A program made the position numbers and the translations under genes. The notes beneath the pieces were generated by a model. That model was not told the DNA's origin. It saw only the letters and a list, made by a program, of their open reading frames with translations, and searched no databases. Of a stretch of 6,580 nucleotides of DNA, positions 1-6,063 are shown piece after piece. The DNA comes from a bacterium SM23_31 (lineage in GTDB: Bacteria > SM23-31), in assembly GCA_001304035.1 (NCBI GenBank), contig LJUD01000292.1, positions 1 to 6,580 of the forward strand. Direction: 5' to 3'. Position 1 is the stretch's first letter. The number at the start of each line of letters is the position of its first letter.

Positions 1-2
1 AC

Positions 3-2213
3 GCAAGCGAAGTAGCGCCTGCACAGCATAATATTCAACTTGCCTACGACATTGCAGCAGGTGAAGACCGGCAAACGCGCTTCATACGGGAGAATGTTAT
101 TCTGCTTCTTGTATTTGCGAATCCCGACGGCATGACAATAGTATCGGATTGGTACATGAACAACGTTGGAACTCCGTATGAAGTAAGCCCGGTACCGTGG
201 CTGTATCATAAATACGCCGGTCATGATAACAACAGGGACTCTTTTATCGCAAATTTAATCGAAACGCAGAACATGAACCGTGTTACGAGCAGGGTGTGGT
301 TTCCGGAAATTCTCTTTAATCAGCATCAAACCGGTCCTTTTCCTGCACGTATCTGGATTCCGCCGGAGTCGGAACCTACGAATCCGAATGTACATCCGAT
401 TATCGTGCGCTGGAAGAATCTCATCGGGGCTGCAATGGGTAAAGCGTTTGAAGAAGCCAATCAACCGGGTGCTATATCCCGTATCTCGTATGACAGTTGG
501 TATCCGGGTTATGTAACTCAGATTGTTGACGGGCACAATATACCTTCAATTCTAACCGAAACACAGTTGTACCGGTACGCAACGCCACATTATTATACCA
601 TAAATGATTTTCCCGAAGCACACCAGGATCTAACTGTAGGAACCTTTTATCCGAGTCCATGGCTGGGCGGCTGGTGGCGGCTCGGAGATGCGGTTGCATA
701 TAATATAACCGCTTCAAAAGCGGTATTGGAAGTGGCGGCAAAATACCGGTACGAATTTCTTTACAATAAATATATAATCGGTAAAGACGTTATCGAACGT
801 TTTTCAAGCGAACCGCCGTACGGATGGATTATTTCAGCCGACCAGCGTGATCCCAACACAACTGCACTCATGCTCAACAGACTTATACTTATGGGTACAG
901 AAATATATACCGCCAATGAGCCGTTTGTACATGACGGTATTTCGTATCCCAAAGGCTCGTATATCATTCCTGCAAGTCAGCCGTTCGGATTATTTGTCAA
1001 GAATATCCTGGAGAAGCAGAGTTATCCCGATTTGCGGGAGTATTCTCATCTCTGGCAGGGTCTGGTAAGCATGACGCGATGGGACGGTGCACCTTTAAGA
1101 CCGTACGACGGCGTCGGCTGGACTCTTCCTGTTCAAATGGGTATCGAGTATCGTGAAATGAGCAAATCAATAGATACAGGTAAAGTATTAATCACTGAAG
1201 CCGCTGCCCCTGCCGGAACGGTTTCGGGAAGTGGAACACATTACGTTTTTAACCACACAGACAACAACAGTTTTATTGCGGTAAACCGCATCCTGGAAGC
1301 GGGCGGAAAAGTAAGCCGGGCGCTCGAAGAATTTACTCTTGGCGGGACAAAGTTCCCGAAAGGGACATTTATTGTTGATGCCGGAAGTATACAACAGTAC
1401 ACACTCAGGAGTATCGCATCTGAAATTCATATCCCGGTAAGAGGCGGGAACGTTCAAGCTGAATCGACTCCCATCGATAAGCCGCGGATTGCACTCTATA
1501 AGTCCTGGGTCGCAAATATGGATATGGGCTGGATAACACTGATTTTTGAGAATTATAACTTTCCTTTTCATTTGTTGACAGACGCGGAAGTGAAGGCGGG
1601 TAACCTCCATGACCGTTTTGACGTAATTGTTCTACCGGATCAAAGCGCAAACTCGATTACCAATGGGCACCGTAAAGGAACAATACACCCGGATTATGTA
1701 GGTGGAATAACCGGGGATGGTGTCGAAAATTTGAAAAAGTTCGTCGAAGCCGGCGGAACGTTAATTTGCAATAAGAGTTCCTGCGATCTTGCCGTAAACA
1801 GTTTCAAGCTGCCGGTAAAAAATATCCTGCGAGGCGTTCCGTCCGACAGTTTTAACTGCCCGGGGTCTATTTTAAAGATGGACTATGACACCGGTCACCC
1901 GGTAGCATTTGGTATGCCTGAACGGGGAATGGCGTTTTTCTCCGGCGGTCGCGTATTTGAAATACTTCCCGATACACTTAAAACCGGCGATAAAGATACT
2001 CAGAAACAACCTTTGGAAATCGTTGCGAACTATCCGGATGAACCGCTACTGATAAGCGGCTGGATCTTAGGAGAGGACAAAATCCAGGGAAAAGCCGCAA
2101 TTCTAAATGTCCCGTTCGGTGAAGGAAGGGTAATTCTTTTCGGCTTTAATGTCCACAACCGTTCACAAGCTTATTCAACGTTCAAACTGCTCTTTAATGC
2201 GATATATTATTAA
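3..2213 (+). CDS. M14 family zinc carboxypeptidase with C-terminal GATase-like domain, 5' truncated by window edge
   Basis: The frame is open from position 3 with no stop before 2213, and the conserved NPDG motif (120-131) lies before the first ATG at 132, so the real start is outside the window and 132 is an internal Met. Seen: HDNNRD (222-239), the counterpart of the Asn-Arg pair that binds the substrate carboxylate in M14 peptidases; NQHQ with the third zinc-ligand His at 324-326; an ARIWIPP stretch typical of this subgroup; and ILTET with the likely catalytic Glu at 558-560. The first zinc motif (HxxE) would lie upstream and cannot be checked. From about 1480 the protein changes to an alternating beta/alpha region (RIALYK, FDVIVLPD, LKKFVEAGGTLI) that resembles a class I glutamine-amidotransferase-like fold; no clear catalytic Cys-His-Glu triad is visible, so it is probably a binding or structural domain. 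Family members are usually exported; a signal peptide would be outside the window. The substrate is unknown. Confidence 0.9.
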   Translation, partial: ASEVAPAQHNIQLAYDIAAGEDRQTRFIRENVILLLVFANPDGMTIVSDWYMNNVGTPYEVSPVPWLYHKYAGHDNNRDSFIANLIETQNMNRVTSRVWFPEILFNQHQTGPFPARIWIPPESEPTNPNVHPIIVRWKNLIGAAMGKAFEEANQPGAISRISYDSWYPGYVTQIVDGHNIPSILTETQLYRYATPHYYTINDFPEAHQDLTVGTFYPSPWLGGWWRLGDAVAYNITASKAVLEVAAKYRYEFLYNKYIIGKDVIERFSSEPPYGWIISADQRDPNTTALMLNRLILMGTEIYTANEPFVHDGISYPKGSYIIPASQPFGLFVKNILEKQSYPDLREYSHLWQGLVSMTRWDGAPLRPYDGVGWTLPVQMGIEYREMSKSIDTGKVLITEAAAPAGTVSGSGTHYVFNHTDNNSFIAVNRILEAGGKVSRALEEFTLGGTKFPKGTFIVDAGSIQQYTLRSIASEIHIPVRGGNVQAESTPIDKPRIALYKSWVANMDMGWITLIFENYNFPFHLLTDAEVKAGNLHDRFDVIVLPDQSANSITNGHRKGTIHPDYVGGITGDGVENLKKFVEAGGTLICNKSSCDLAVNSFKLPVKNILRGVPSDSFNCPGSILKMDYDTGHPVAFGMPERGMAFFSGGRVFEILPDTLKTGDKDTQKQPLEIVANYPDEPLLISGWILGEDKIQGKAAILNVPFGEGRVILFGFNVHNRSQAYSTFKLLFNAIYY

Positions 2214-2322
2214 GCAGGATTATAGTTACTGACATGGAGAAAAGCATATTTTATGGTAATAATAGGCAGCGATATTCTATATTTTGATGCTGAAATGAAA
2301 TGAATAATGTATTTTATTCGTA

Positions 2323-2344
2323 GGGGCGTACGGTCGTACGCCCC
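2323..2344. repeat. Perfect palindrome, GGGGCGTACG arms
   Basis: GGGGCGTACG at 2323-2332 is the exact reverse complement of CGTACGCCCC at 2335-2344, with a 2-base spacer (GT). The preceding bases (CGTA) give the 'GTAGGGGCG...CGCCCC' form seen as a dispersed palindromic repeat in many environmental bacterial genomes. There is no T tract, so it is more likely a REP-like mobile palindrome than a terminator. Whether it recurs in this genome cannot be seen here. Confidence 0.7.
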
Positions 2345-2407
2345 ATATTTCTGTGTAATTTACTGTAATGCACTATTTAAGACAATGAGTGTTTTTCATA
2401 AATCGTC

Positions 2408-2433
2408 TGAACCGCAGATGGACGCTGATGAAG
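2408..2433. repeat. GCAGATG/GCTGATG imperfect repeat, dispersed-repeat type
   Basis: The stretch holds two related units, CCGCAGATGGA and CGCTGATGAA, about ten bases apart. It resembles the 'accgcagatgaacgcagat' type of low-complexity dispersed repeat found between genes in several environmental bacterial groups. It is too short and degenerate here to classify with confidence, and no function is proposed. Confidence 0.3.
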
Positions 2434-2549
2434 TGATGCGCATGATATGTGCCCCATTATAAGAATCATTTAATAATCTCGGGTACTCGGGGCGGTTCTG
2501 ACAAATGTATATGTATTTGTTCGGCAAGTTGTTCTTTTTTTCGTATATT

Positions 2550-2575
2550 TAGAGACGCATCGCCATGCGTCTCTA
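2550..2575. repeat. Perfect palindrome, TAGAGACGCAT arms
   Basis: TAGAGACGCAT at 2550-2560 is the exact reverse complement of ATGCGTCTCTA at 2565-2575, around a CGCC loop. The 'GTAGAGACGCA...TGCGTCTCTAC' type is a recurrent dispersed palindrome in many bacterial genomes. It lies 47 bases past the stop of the minus-strand YjbQ-family gene. On that strand it is followed by an A-rich and not a T-rich run, so it does not look like an intrinsic terminator. It may still protect the 3' end of the transcript; that is inference. Confidence 0.7.
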
Positions 2576-2621
2576 CAATTATACAATATATTCTTGATGA
2601 ATTATAAAAGCATTTTTATTT

Positions 2622-3044
2622 TCAAATCCCAAGAACTTTCACAATCACCCTTTTTCTCCGCTGACCGTCAAATTCTGCATAGTATATCTGCTCCCAGGGT
2701 CCGAGATCCAATCTACCATTTGTAATCGCCATAGTTACCTGGTGTCCCATCAGGGTTCTCCATAAATGTGCGTATGCGTTATCCTCGCCGGTTCTGTTAT
2801 GCCGGTAATCTTCTCCCGGCAAATGTTCCGGCACCAGTTTTTTTAGCATTTCTTTAAAATCATGGATTAATCCCGATTCAGCATCATTTACGTACACCGC
2901 TGCTGTAATGTGCATGGGATTAACCAAAACCAACCCGTCCTTTACTCCCGATTTTGCTATGATTTCATCTACAACATTAGTAATATTGATAAATTCGACT
3001 TTTTTTGTGGTATTATACCAGAGGTACTCGGTATGCGCTTTCAT
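2622..3044 (-). CDS. yjbQ: YjbQ/UPF0047 family protein (secondary thiamine-phosphate synthase type)
   Basis: The 140-residue length is normal for this family. Diagnostic motifs are all present: NPMHITAAVYVND (residues 42-54, His45), HNRTGEDNAYAHLWR (82-96), and GRLDLGPWEQIYYAEFDGQRRKR (110-132). The conserved His and acidic residues of the single-domain beta-rich fold look intact. Members of the family are annotated as secondary thiamine-phosphate synthases because E. coli YjbQ can partly replace ThiE; the true physiological reaction is not settled. The protein should be cytosolic. The start at 3042-3044 is supported by AAGGAGT placed 8 bases upstream. The J-domain gene lies 154 bases upstream on the same strand, a gap long enough for a separate promoter, although a shared transcript is possible. 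No thiamine gene is visible nearby. Confidence 0.93.
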   Translation of the reverse strand: MKAHTEYLWYNTTKKVEFINITNVVDEIIAKSGVKDGLVLVNPMHITAAVYVNDAESGLIHDFKEMLKKLVPEHLPGEDYRHNRTGEDNAYAHLWRTLMGHQVTMAITNGRLDLGPWEQIYYAEFDGQRRKRVIVKVLGI

Positions 3045-3051
3045 TTGTTCT

Positions 3052-3060
3052 ACTCCTTTT
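3052..3060 (-). promoter_or_regulatory. Strong ribosome binding site of the YjbQ-family gene
   Basis: Read on the minus strand this is AAAAGGAGT, an almost perfect Shine-Dalgarno match, ending 7 bases before the ATG at 3042-3044. It fixes the start of the gene. It stands out because the other genes in the window have weak or no visible ribosome binding sites. Confidence 0.8.
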
Positions 3061-3198
3061 TATTGTATTTATTATGAGGAAATTTTTATCATACTTATAA
3101 TTTATGTATTTACAGAGGTTTATGGTTGCGATCCGTTTATGGATATATAGTTAGAAGATTTTATATGTTTTTTATGCAGAAGAGAGCGGAAGAAATTG

Positions 3199-3678
3199 TC
3201 ACGCTAATGCTTCTCTTTCGGCAGAATTGGCATATATTTGCCGATATGCATTGATAATTTTGATAAATTCTTCCGGATTTCCACCCCGGTCCGGATGAGA
3301 TTTAAGTACCAGTCGGTGATACCGTTTTCGCACCTCACATAAAGGAGCATAATTTTCTAAATCTAAAGTAAAATACGCTCTCATAAGTGAATTCTCACCG
3401 GTCGGGAAATTTCTTCGATACCATACACTGCTTGCATTTTCAATTAGCCGGATAAACACCTCAGCCTCGGTGAAAAACCGCTCCTTTTCATGCCTGCTTA
3501 ATTCTGAGAACTCTTTCAAACCTCGACTGCTGTTAATTCCACTTCTCCGACGCCATGCTCTAATGTCGTTTTCCATCGGCGGAAACCACAACCGCCGTAG
3601 TTTTTTCCGTAATTCCCGGAGACGATGCCTGTCTTCCAGGGAAAACTTTTTATAATTGAAACGCGATAAATCGGTCAT
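3199..3678 (-). CDS. Small J-domain (DnaJ-like) protein with J domain at C-terminus
   Basis: The 159-residue protein ends in a J domain (about residues 104-150). The HPD signature is at 128-130 inside VLKSHPDRGG, preceded by the basic helix II (CEVRKRYHRLVLKS) and followed by helix III (PEEFIKIINAYRQIYA). J domains stimulate the ATPase of Hsp70/DnaK, so the protein is probably a DnaK co-chaperone for a specific client. There is no Gly/Phe linker, zinc-finger or client-binding C-terminal domain of true DnaJ. The first ~100 residues are basic, Arg- and Trp-rich and unrecognised (RRLWFP, IRAWRRR). A stop codon lies three codons before the ATG at 3676-3678, and no good Shine-Dalgarno is seen. Met35 is a possible alternative start, but the earlier one sits properly behind the predicted promoter. 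It is divergent from the THEP1-type gene. Confidence 0.8.
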   Translation of the reverse strand: MTDLSRFNYKKFSLEDRHRLRELRKKLRRLWFPPMENDIRAWRRRSGINSSRGLKEFSELSRHEKERFFTEAEVFIRLIENASSVWYRRNFPTGENSLMRAYFTLDLENYAPLCEVRKRYHRLVLKSHPDRGGNPEEFIKIINAYRQIYANSAEREALA

Positions 3679-3737
3679 AACAATTTAGTAATTGAATGAG
3701 TGTTTCCTGTAAAAAGGTAAATGCCTTAAGCATTAAA

Positions 3738-3766
3738 AATATACAAAGATTTTAGTGGTTTATCAA
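3738..3766 (-). promoter_or_regulatory. Sigma-70-like promoter for the J-domain gene
   Basis: On the minus strand TTGATA (3761-3766) and TATATT (3738-3743) are separated by exactly 17 bases, each hexamer with one mismatch to consensus. The transcript would start near 3731 and have a leader of about 50 bases before the ATG at 3678. The region is AT-rich, so a chance match is possible, but hexamers and spacing together are good. Confidence 0.5.
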
Positions 3767-3796
3767 ATCTAAAAGTAAATCCTAAAGAAATATTTA

Positions 3797-3825
3797 TTGA
3801 CAAACAAAAAAGAAAGTATTATCAT
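3797..3825 (+). promoter_or_regulatory. Sigma-70-like promoter for the THEP1-type NTPase gene
   Basis: A perfect TTGACA -35 (3797-3802) is followed after 17 bases by TATCAT (3820-3825), one mismatch from the consensus -10. Transcription would begin around 3832, 35 bases before the ATG at 3867 and 77 before the alternative ATG at 3909. It is back to back with the minus-strand promoter of the J-domain gene, with about 30 bases between their -35 elements. Confidence 0.6.
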
Positions 3826-3866
3826 ATTTAAAAAAGCTTTTATGTTTTAAGATCGCTTAATCATGA

Positions 3867-4349
3867 ATGTCGGGCAAAAGTATTAGAACCATTAAAAATG
3901 ATTATAAAATGATTATACTCTTGACAGGAAAGCCGGGCTGCGGCAAGAGTTCCTTGGTTGTAGAATTGATTAAGGCATTAAAAGATAAAAGGGTTGCCGG
4001 GATTCTTGTCTCCGGCAAGGAAGATATACTTGCTTCAGTCGATATCAAAACCAGGATAAGAGTAGGGAAGTACGGGGTAAACATCAAAGGAATAGATAAT
4101 ATTGTCGATCTGTTTATGGAAAGTTTTGAAACAACCGATTATATTTTCCTGGATGAAATAGGGAAAATGGAACTGTATTCCGGGAAATTCGAAAAAATAT
4201 CCGAGGAGATACTTAATTCCGGTAAACATGTTATTGCTGTAGTACACAGAAATCTTGTAAACAGATATAAAACGAAGGGAGAACTAATCTGGGTAGAAAG
4301 AGAAAAAATAGGCCGGATTAAAAAGTATATTTTAAACAAACTAAAATGA
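3867..4349 (+). CDS. THEP1-type nucleoside-triphosphatase (NTPase_1 family), compact
   Basis: Numbering from the ATG at 3867 (160 residues): Walker A GKPGCGKS at 21-28; GKYGVNIKGI at 67-76, a family hallmark; Walker B with YIFLDEIGKMEL at 92-103, where DEIGKMEL is the signature of the THEP1 family; and AVVHRN at 124-129. Family members hydrolyse NTPs in vitro; their biological role is not known. Most relatives start just before the P-loop with a short hydrophobic strand, which corresponds to the in-frame ATG at 3909 (residue 15), giving 146 residues. Neither start has a clear ribosome binding site, so the start is unsure. The protein is shorter than the usual 170-180 residues: the stretch normally carrying GFxTEEVR...GF is missing between residues 45 and 46. 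A good promoter precedes the gene and a strong terminator follows it, so it is probably transcribed alone. Confidence 0.85.
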   Translation: MSGKSIRTIKNDYKMIILLTGKPGCGKSSLVVELIKALKDKRVAGILVSGKEDILASVDIKTRIRVGKYGVNIKGIDNIVDLFMESFETTDYIFLDEIGKMELYSGKFEKISEEILNSGKHVIAVVHRNLVNRYKTKGELIWVEREKIGRIKKYILNKLK

Positions 4350-4365
4350 TTCAGTAACCCGAAAA

Positions 4366-4393
4366 ACGAAACTACGAAATTACGAATTACGAA
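4366..4393. repeat. Short tandem ACGAA(N)2-3 repeat
   Basis: Four consecutive units begin with ACGAA at 4366, 4374, 4382 and 4389, with 7 to 8 bases between starts and spacers CT(A/T-rich) or TT. The run sits between the THEP1-type stop codon and the terminator stem, partly overlapping the outer A-rich side of that stem. Similar ACGAATT runs are common intergenic simple repeats in some environmental genomes. No function is evident. Confidence 0.4.
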
Positions 4394-4436
4394 AGAAAAG
4401 CCTTTCCCGCTAAGCGGGATCAGGCTTTTCTTTTTT
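4391..4436. terminator. Strong bidirectional intrinsic terminator
   Basis: GAAAAGCCT (4395-4403) pairs with AGGCTTTTC (4422-4430), and inside it CCCGC (4406-4410) pairs with GCGGG (4414-4418) around a TAA loop. The outer AAA (4392-4394) can pair with part of the T run (4431-4436). On the plus strand the stem ends in TTTTCTTTTTT and would end the THEP1-type transcript. On the minus strand it ends in CTTTTCTTTC and stands directly after the 3' end of the tRNA-Leu half, where a terminator of the original tRNA gene would be expected. This supports the view that the DNA left of 4438 is the native flank of that tRNA locus. Confidence 0.85.
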
Positions 4437-4437
4437 G

Positions 4438-4497
4438 TGCCGAAGGGGGGAGTCGAACCCCCACGCCCTTTCGGGCACACGGCCCTGAACCGTTAGT
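4438..4497 (-). tRNA. tRNA-Leu(CAG), 3' half only (att-type remnant)
   Basis: Read on the minus strand: anticodon CAG (4485-4487) in loop TTCAGGG, a four-pair anticodon stem (ACGG/CCGT), a long class II variable arm GCCC-GAAA-GGGC, a perfect T arm with GGGGG-TTCGACT-CCCCC (4446-4462), acceptor strand CTTCGGC (4439-4445) and discriminator A (4438). The following bases are CA, so CCA is not encoded. The D arm and the 5' acceptor strand (expected GCCGAAG) are absent: upstream of the anticodon stem the sequence turns AT-rich at once. Position 27-43 is a mismatch, as expected if the break lies there. It cannot fold into a working tRNA and is best read as the displaced 3' part of a tRNA gene used as an integration site. 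Confidence 0.85.
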
Positions 4498-4690
4498 TAA
4501 GCCAAATTTTTTATCCTCATAAATTATGAATAAACAGTATATTGCGATTGCTACTTATTTATTGATAAAGAGTTAAACGATTTTTGATTTTTTAATTATT
4601 TTGAATTAGATTGAACTATTATTAGATATTTTTGAATAAAAATTAGCAGTTTATTGTGACAATATAGTGACAGTCTATAATCTATTTTTG
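4494..4690. other. AT-rich spacer between two tRNA halves, probable integrative-element end
   Basis: About 200 bases with no coding frame of note. The segment is flanked on each side by the broken 5' edge of a tRNA 3' half, so both borders have the polarity of an element end. It contains a 13-base palindrome TCATAAATTATGA (4517-4529) and two GTGACA repeats spaced 11 bases apart close to the right border. No 5' half of either tRNA is present within it. It may be what remains of an integrated element after a large internal deletion, or a junction between two elements; the window alone cannot decide. Confidence 0.5.
4655..4672 (+). repeat. GTGACA direct repeat at 11-base spacing, candidate integrase arm sites
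   Basis: GTGACA occurs at 4656-4661 and 4667-4672, one helical turn apart, about 20 bases from the start of the tRNA-Met half. Paired short direct repeats beside the core are the usual layout of arm-type binding sites for tyrosine recombinases. The assignment is inference, as no integrase gene is in the window. Confidence 0.4.
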
Positions 4691-4740
4691 CAATTGACTC
4701 ATAACCAGTTGATCGCAGGTTAGAGTCCTGCAGGGGCCAC
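4691..4740 (+). tRNA. tRNA-Met(CAT), 3' half only (att-type remnant)
   Basis: Anticodon CAT (4700-4702) sits in loop CTCATAA, followed by the stem strand CCAGT, variable loop, T arm GCAGG...CCTGC (4715-4731), acceptor strand AGGGGCC (4732-4738) and discriminator A (4739). The expected 5' acceptor GGCCCCT and the D arm are missing; the sequence to the left is AT-rich. The anticodon stem is imperfect (A4697 opposite C4705). The T loop reads TTAGAGT in place of TTCGAGT, losing the nearly invariant C56, so the copy is decaying and not functional. After the discriminator comes CTA, not CCA. The polarity means that an inserted element lay to its left. Confidence 0.82.
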
Positions 4741-4782
4741 TACTTTAATACCATAATATTTAATAAGTTACGAAGCCCTTCT

Positions 4783-4808
4783 CAAAATGAGCAAGAGTTT
4801 TCATTTTG
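4783..4808. repeat. Inverted repeat CAAAATGA/TCATTTTG
   Basis: CAAAATGA (4783-4790) and TCATTTTG (4801-4808) are exact reverse complements around a 10-base loop, followed on the plus strand by a T-rich run (4811-4816). It could act as a weak plus-strand terminator, but no plus-strand gene ends here. It may belong to the flank of the attachment region. Confidence 0.35.
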
Positions 4809-4834
4809 TCATTTTTTGCCAGTTTTGTAAAAAA

Positions 4835-4852
4835 TGCATGTATTTTGCATGT
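4835..4852 (+). repeat. TGCATGT direct repeat at 11-base spacing
   Basis: TGCATGT occurs at 4835-4841 and 4846-4852, exactly 11 bases apart, about 95 bases right of the tRNA-Met half. The same one-turn spacing as the GTGACA pair suggests protein-binding iterons, possibly a second set of recombinase or excisionase sites. It is AT-rich DNA and the match may be accidental. Confidence 0.3.
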
Positions 4853-4897
4853 CAGTGGTTTTTCACGACGGTTAATATAGATATAGGTTAATTATTT

Positions 4898-6034
4898 TTA
4901 TATTTCAATTTCTTCAATGTTTTCCTCAGTTCTCTCTTCGCTTTTATGTTCGACATATACAGTATTATCAACAATCTCAAACTTTATCTTAATTTTAATA
5001 CTTAGAACACCTTTGGTACTATAATTTTTAGATATTAATTCCCATATTATTTTTACATCAGTATCTTCTGGATGTGAACTAATATACAATTTATCGAAAA
5101 TCCGTGAATCTTTAGGAACTAACATGTTTTTACTTGGTTTTAAAACGCCACTATAATCATCATTTATATATGCGTCATATTTATATAGATGAGAATCAAA
5201 TAGATTTCCTTTTGAAAAGACTCCAAGTTCCTTAATATTGCCTATGCACTTGAAGAAAACTTTATACTCTTCTATAGCTTCTGTTCCATTATTAGTCAAA
5301 AGAAACTGAAATCCACATAGGCTTTTATTAATAGGGGTGTGCAGAGGATTATGATAAGGTAATACTGTAATTTCTGCCAAATTGGACTGTTGCTTGAGAA
5401 GTTCTTCATATCCAGGAAGAATCATGTTTAAATAAGATGTTTGTGTTGATGTTTTATCTTGCTGTGGAACTTTCTTTGTGAAAATGGTTAACCTTTTTCT
5501 AAATGGAACCTCAACAGTTAAGTGCTCTGTACCGTTTGAGAATAGTAGATTCACATCAATTTTTTGCTTAAAGTTTCTGCTTCTTAAATACCAATCATAA
5601 GTCTCTCTATTTTCATCGATTAAATCTACAATATCTTCCCAAGAATATATGTGCACTTCAAATAATCCATTTTTCCTAAACTCTATGTTTTTTGTTCTTA
5701 CGTATCTTTCAATATTTACATCCTTATTATCCGTAGTAGCAAAATAAATTTTTTTTAGAGGAGGTGTAAATAATTTTGCTTTTTCTGTTTCGAGGTCTAT
5801 TTCCTTTTCAGTCAAATGACTCTTTGAATAATCATCTTTCCCTTTACATTGAATTCCATAATATTGGGATTCACCTTTTGGGATTCCATAAATGTCAACA
5901 CCATTTTGATTCTGTCCTATTCTACCATTTTTCTTTATTTCGGGGCATTGCCATATTTCTCCCCATAGTTTTTTGCATAGCGATTCGAAGTCTTGCCAGT
6001 TTTCAGGTTTTCTTAGTTGCTTTTTTGCTTTCAT
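4898..6034 (-). CDS. Mrr-like PD-(D/E)XK nuclease with unrecognised beta-rich C-terminal domain, probable defence protein
   Basis: 378 residues. Residues 1-155 look like the Mrr-type restriction endonuclease domain: helix WQDFESLC (13-20), NGRIGQNQNGVDIYG (36-50) with the likely metal-binding Asp47, and YYGIQCKGK (58-66) giving the Q-x-K motif Gln62/Lys64. The following IYFATTDNKDVNIERYVR and VHIYSWEDIVDLI match the second part of this domain as found in front of NACHT/STAND-type defence ATPases. Here no ATPase follows. Residues 170-360 are instead predicted beta-rich by eye (FQFLLTNNGTEAIEEYKVFFKC, VKIIWELISKNYS) and not recognised; they may form an Ig-like sensor. The tail is acidic. The protein should be cytosolic and act on DNA. 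A weak AAGG lies 8 bases before the ATG at 6032-6034. The gene starts 29 bases after the HEPN-like gene and is probably cotranscribed with it. Substrate and trigger are unknown. Confidence 0.75.
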   Translation of the reverse strand: MKAKKQLRKPENWQDFESLCKKLWGEIWQCPEIKKNGRIGQNQNGVDIYGIPKGESQYYGIQCKGKDDYSKSHLTEKEIDLETEKAKLFTPPLKKIYFATTDNKDVNIERYVRTKNIEFRKNGLFEVHIYSWEDIVDLIDENRETYDWYLRSRNFKQKIDVNLLFSNGTEHLTVEVPFRKRLTIFTKKVPQQDKTSTQTSYLNMILPGYEELLKQQSNLAEITVLPYHNPLHTPINKSLCGFQFLLTNNGTEAIEEYKVFFKCIGNIKELGVFSKGNLFDSHLYKYDAYINDDYSGVLKPSKNMLVPKDSRIFDKLYISSHPEDTDVKIIWELISKNYSTKGVLSIKIKIKFEIVDNTVYVEHKSEERTEENIEEIEI

Positions 6035-6063
6035 TGAGAATGCCTTATTACTATCAACTATTT

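Larger units (their letters stand above)
2214..2621. other. Intergenic region with palindromic and dispersed-type repeats, no gene seen
   Basis: This 408-base gap lies between the convergent peptidase (plus) and YjbQ-family (minus) genes. I see no coding frame with family-like sequence in it. It holds two perfect GC-rich hairpins, a GCAGATGGACGCTGATG stretch, and a weak AT-rich inverted repeat (ACAAAT at 2501-2506 and ATTTGT at 2515-2520). Neither hairpin is followed by a T tract in the direction of the gene it would end, so no classical intrinsic terminator is visible for either gene. Confidence 0.6.

Noticed and set aside
132..134. ATG at 132 as the start of the peptidase gene
   Set aside because: The frame is open back to position 3 and encodes family-like sequence including the NPDG motif just before this Met.
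1188..1650. Minus-strand frames within the peptidase gene
   Set aside because: They overlap a clearly conserved coding region, have no recognisable motifs, and are mirror frames of it.
2323..2344. Intrinsic terminator for the peptidase gene
   Set aside because: The hairpin is strong but lacks a following T tract and has almost no loop; fits a palindromic repeat better.
2408..2433. CRISPR-like or true tandem repeat array
   Set aside because: Only two degenerate units of about ten bases, with no spacers.
4139..4480. Minus-strand open frame over the THEP1 3' end, the terminator and the tRNA-Leu half
   Set aside because: It would read through a tRNA remnant and a terminator, and it overlaps the conserved NTPase gene; no protein-like motifs.
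4438..4740. Intron-containing or split tRNA genes as explanation of the two tRNA halves
   Set aside because: No 5' half of either tRNA (GCCGAAG... or GGCCCC...) is found in the proper orientation within the window, the breaks lie at the anticodon stem and not at the usual intron site, and one copy has lost the invariant T-loop C.
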